This document shows, piece by piece, positions 62,559-64,000 of a stretch of DNA of 64,000 bases (positions are counted from its first letter, which is position 1; every line of letters starts with the position of its first letter). Made by a program: the position numbers and the translations under genes. Source of the stretch: Oscillospiraceae bacterium (GTDB taxonomy: Bacteria; Bacillota; Clostridia; Oscillospirales; Oscillospiraceae); NCBI GenBank assembly GCA_017445385.1, contig JAFSUG010000011.1, positions 1 through 64,000 of the forward strand, in the 5' to 3' direction. The notes below the pieces were generated by a model. It did not search any database and was not told where the DNA came from. It was given only the letters and a program-made list of their open reading frames with translations.

Positions 62559-62588
62559 AAAGAAGCACCGCGAATAGCGGTGCTTCTG
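62559..62588 (+). terminator. Terminator-like hairpin after tRNA-Tyr
   Basis: AGAAGCACCGC and GCGGTGCTTCT pair around GAATA. The T tail is weak (TGTG). Confidence 0.65.
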
Positions 62589-62603
62589 TGTTGGTATGGG
62601 TGT

Positions 62604-62702
62604 AAAGAAGGTGGATTCGAAAGGCGGCTCTTGGCGGCGTGCCGGTGGCACGCCGCAACCGCCGTGGCTTTTCCGCAGAAAAGCGAATCCACCTTTCCCC
62701 AC
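62604..62702. repeat. Inverted-repeat element built from the tRNA-Tyr T-arm
   Basis: AAGGTGGATTCG at 62608 and CGAATCCACCTT at 62684 are inverse copies of the T-arm of the tRNA-Tyr gene, and CCCCACCA follows the right copy as at the tRNA 3' end. Inside lies the hairpin GCGGCGTGCCggtGGCACGCCGC. It looks like a small palindromic mobile element or an attachment-site relic. Confidence 0.65.
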
Positions 62703-62704
62703 CA

Positions 62705-62744
62705 TTAAAGGACGACAGGTTTGATAGAAACTGCCGTCCTTTAA
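62705..62744. terminator. Hairpin beyond the tRNA-arm element
   Basis: TAAAGGACG...CAG and CTG...CGTCCTTTA form a stem ahead of the AT-rich edge region. Direction of use unclear. Confidence 0.5.
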
Positions 62745-63072
62745 TCATTTTAAACGTCAATTTTGGGCGGATTTGACCGCTATGTCCCGGTGTTTTGGCG
62801 CGCCCAGTTTTGGCGTGTTGGAGTCTGCCACTCCATACGAAAGAGCAGAGCTGGGTGCTTCTATGCTTTTCCGCAAGAAAAAATTGCATTTCAAAGCGAA
62901 CAAGCCGCCAGACAAGGTGAACGATTGTCGGACAAAGTGAGCGATTCCCTCAGAAAACGCTTACATTTTTGTCAAATGGTTTCGTGGCATCTGATTTTAT
63001 GATATAATCAGTGTGCGAATATTAATTCTGCGTCCAGAAACCATCTATACTTCAATTCTTGGAGAAGCAATT
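62745..63072. other. AT-richer intergenic edge with a promoter
   Basis: No gene. GACAAGGTGAACGATT at 62915 and GACAAAGTGAGCGATT at 62930 form an imperfect direct repeat. TGATATAAT (63000-63008) is an extended -10, about 65 bases before the next gene. The rest shows nothing. Confidence 0.5.
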
Positions 63073-64000
63073 ATGGCTGAACATATGGAAAAGAAGACCT
63101 TAGAATCTGAATATCCCGAAGTCGCAAAAGAATGGCATCCAAGTAAAAATGGAGATTTATCCCCGAAAGACGTTACTCCAAAATCTGGACGTAAGGTTTG
63201 GTGGCTCGGGAAATGTGGTCATGAATGGCAAGCTACCATTAGCCATCGGACAGATGGTCAGAATTGCCCGATATGCAGTAATCACCAACTGCTTACTGGA
63301 TTCAATGATTTAGCAACAAGGTTTCCGAGGCTGTCAGAAGAATGGCACCCTAATAAAAACGGGCCGTTAACTCCGGGCGATGTGTTTCCGATGTCAAACA
63401 GAAAAGTATGGTGGCGTTGTAAAAAAGGTCATGAATGGCAGGTTGCAATATCGTGCAGGACAAAAGGCAACAATGGTTGCCCCATATGTAGTGGATATGT
63501 AATTCAACCTAGAATTAATGATCTACTGACAATTAATCCTGTGCTAGCAGCACAGTGGGACTACGAAAGAAATAACATCTCTCCCACTACAGTTTCTCCA
63601 AACACACATAAAAAAGTATGGTGGATTTGTCCCGAATGCGGCAACAGATGGAAAGCAGATATTCATCACCGGAATTCTGGCGTTGGCTGTCCAGCTTGTG
63701 CTACAAAGAAGGCCCATTCAAAGATTAACCAAAATGCACTTGCCTCGAAAGCTTCTTTGGCTGTACAATACCCAGCCCTTTCGTTAGAATGGAATTTTGA
63801 AAAGAACGGGACTCTATTGCCAACAGACGTTCTTCCATACAGCAACAAAAAAGCTTGGTGGCGATGTAAGAAAGGCCATGAGTGGGAAGCCGTCATTTCA
63901 AGTAGGACTAATGGAGCTGGATGTCCGTATTGTGACATTGAACGTAAATCCTCTTTTCCAGAACAAGCAATATTCTACTATTTTTCAAAAATCTTTGATG
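63073..64000 (+). CDS. Zinc-ribbon-repeat protein, 3' end cut by the window
   Basis: At least 309 aa with ATG 63073 after GGAGAAGCAATT. It has five or so ~65-residue repeats of the DUF4379/zinc-ribbon type, each with a K.W.HP.KNG-like stretch, KVWWxC or RCKKGHEW, and CPxC (for example WRCKKGHEWQVAI, CPICSG). Such repeats often sit before an endonuclease-like end, and the last visible residues (SFPEQAIFYYFSKIF) fit that. Codon use is AT-richer than the rest of the window, which suggests recent transfer. Confidence 0.75.
   Translation, partial: MAEHMEKKTLESEYPEVAKEWHPSKNGDLSPKDVTPKSGRKVWWLGKCGHEWQATISHRTDGQNCPICSNHQLLTGFNDLATRFPRLSEEWHPNKNGPLTPGDVFPMSNRKVWWRCKKGHEWQVAISCRTKGNNGCPICSGYVIQPRINDLLTINPVLAAQWDYERNNISPTTVSPNTHKKVWWICPECGNRWKADIHHRNSGVGCPACATKKAHSKINQNALASKASLAVQYPALSLEWNFEKNGTLLPTDVLPYSNKKAWWRCKKGHEWEAVISSRTNGAGCPYCDIERKSSFPEQAIFYYFSKIFD

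Noticed and set aside
62433-62889. Minus-strand ORFs across tRNA-Tyr and the inverted-repeat element
   Set aside because: They read antisense tRNA and palindromes; residue make-up is typical of tRNA-shadow ORFs.

Overview
The window looks like a chromosomal segment of an anaerobic, GC-rich Clostridia-type Firmicute, probably of the gut Oscillospirales/Christensenellales sort. It contains the origin cluster dnaA-dnaN-yaaA-recF-remB-gyrB-gyrA, a tryptophan T-box, a class I lysyl-tRNA synthetase, reverse rubrerythrin with rubredoxin, a sodium-pumping decarboxylase, and dispersed hairpin repeats of a kind I associate with this group. The order-level assignment is inference; no rRNA or species marker lies in the window.

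Region by region. Bases 1-3.8 kb hold the tail of a chloramphenicol acetyltransferase-like gene and a run of small plus-strand genes (YgjV-like, TIGR04076, DUF3795, TfoX-N, YjbR, a membrane protein, and a YdeI-like gene that seems to begin at ACG). Next come a minus-strand EF-G paralogue with an altered GTPase motif, a membrane protein that looks like a dead P-type ATPase, and rlmB. ftsH and a radC-family gene follow on the plus strand. From 11.5 to 15 kb is a tryptophan ABC transporter read from a promoter plus a T-box with a UGG specifier. Two sugar-permease genes without a binding protein follow, then rnhA, a repeat-rich gap, and the minus-strand replication cluster from gyrA (18.7 kb) to dnaA (28 kb), with a likely oriC between dnaN and dnaA. 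Two related leader-RNA/small-ORF units sit at 17.4-17.8 kb and 28.1-28.5 kb. From 28.5 to 33.6 kb are the Na+-translocating decarboxylase subunits and pckA, which together link phosphoenolpyruvate/oxaloacetate metabolism to a sodium gradient.

The most interesting stretch is 33.9-36.85 kb. A MuF-like/type-44 polymorphic toxin gene is followed by a convergent lipoprotein immunity candidate, then a 147-bp direct repeat holding the 3' end of tRNA-Arg(CCG), a promoterless copy of the toxin tip, a second and diverged immunity candidate, and finally the intact tRNA-Arg. It reads as a toxin-tip/immunity cassette array anchored at a tRNA gene.

From 37 kb onward are a DivIVA-like protein, a cation/proton antiporter, a LysM-GH18 protein, a glycosyltransferase, an oxidative-stress cluster (reverse rubrerythrin, DUF4177, BFD-like, DUF805, rubredoxin), tadA, and a trio of small genes ending in a sigma-region-4-like HTH. 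The conserved glmU-prs-pth-mfd run follows, with a GlmU whose nucleotidyltransferase half is degenerate. Then come class I lysS fused to a tRNA-binding domain, an AspT-like exchanger, a P-type ATPase, a WalKR/PhoPR-type two-component system, an RsmF-like methyltransferase, and tRNA-Thr and tRNA-Tyr. The right edge, after a tRNA-arm inverted-repeat element, is AT-richer and carries a cut-off zinc-ribbon-repeat gene that looks acquired. I saw no rRNA genes, CRISPR arrays or complete insertion sequences.
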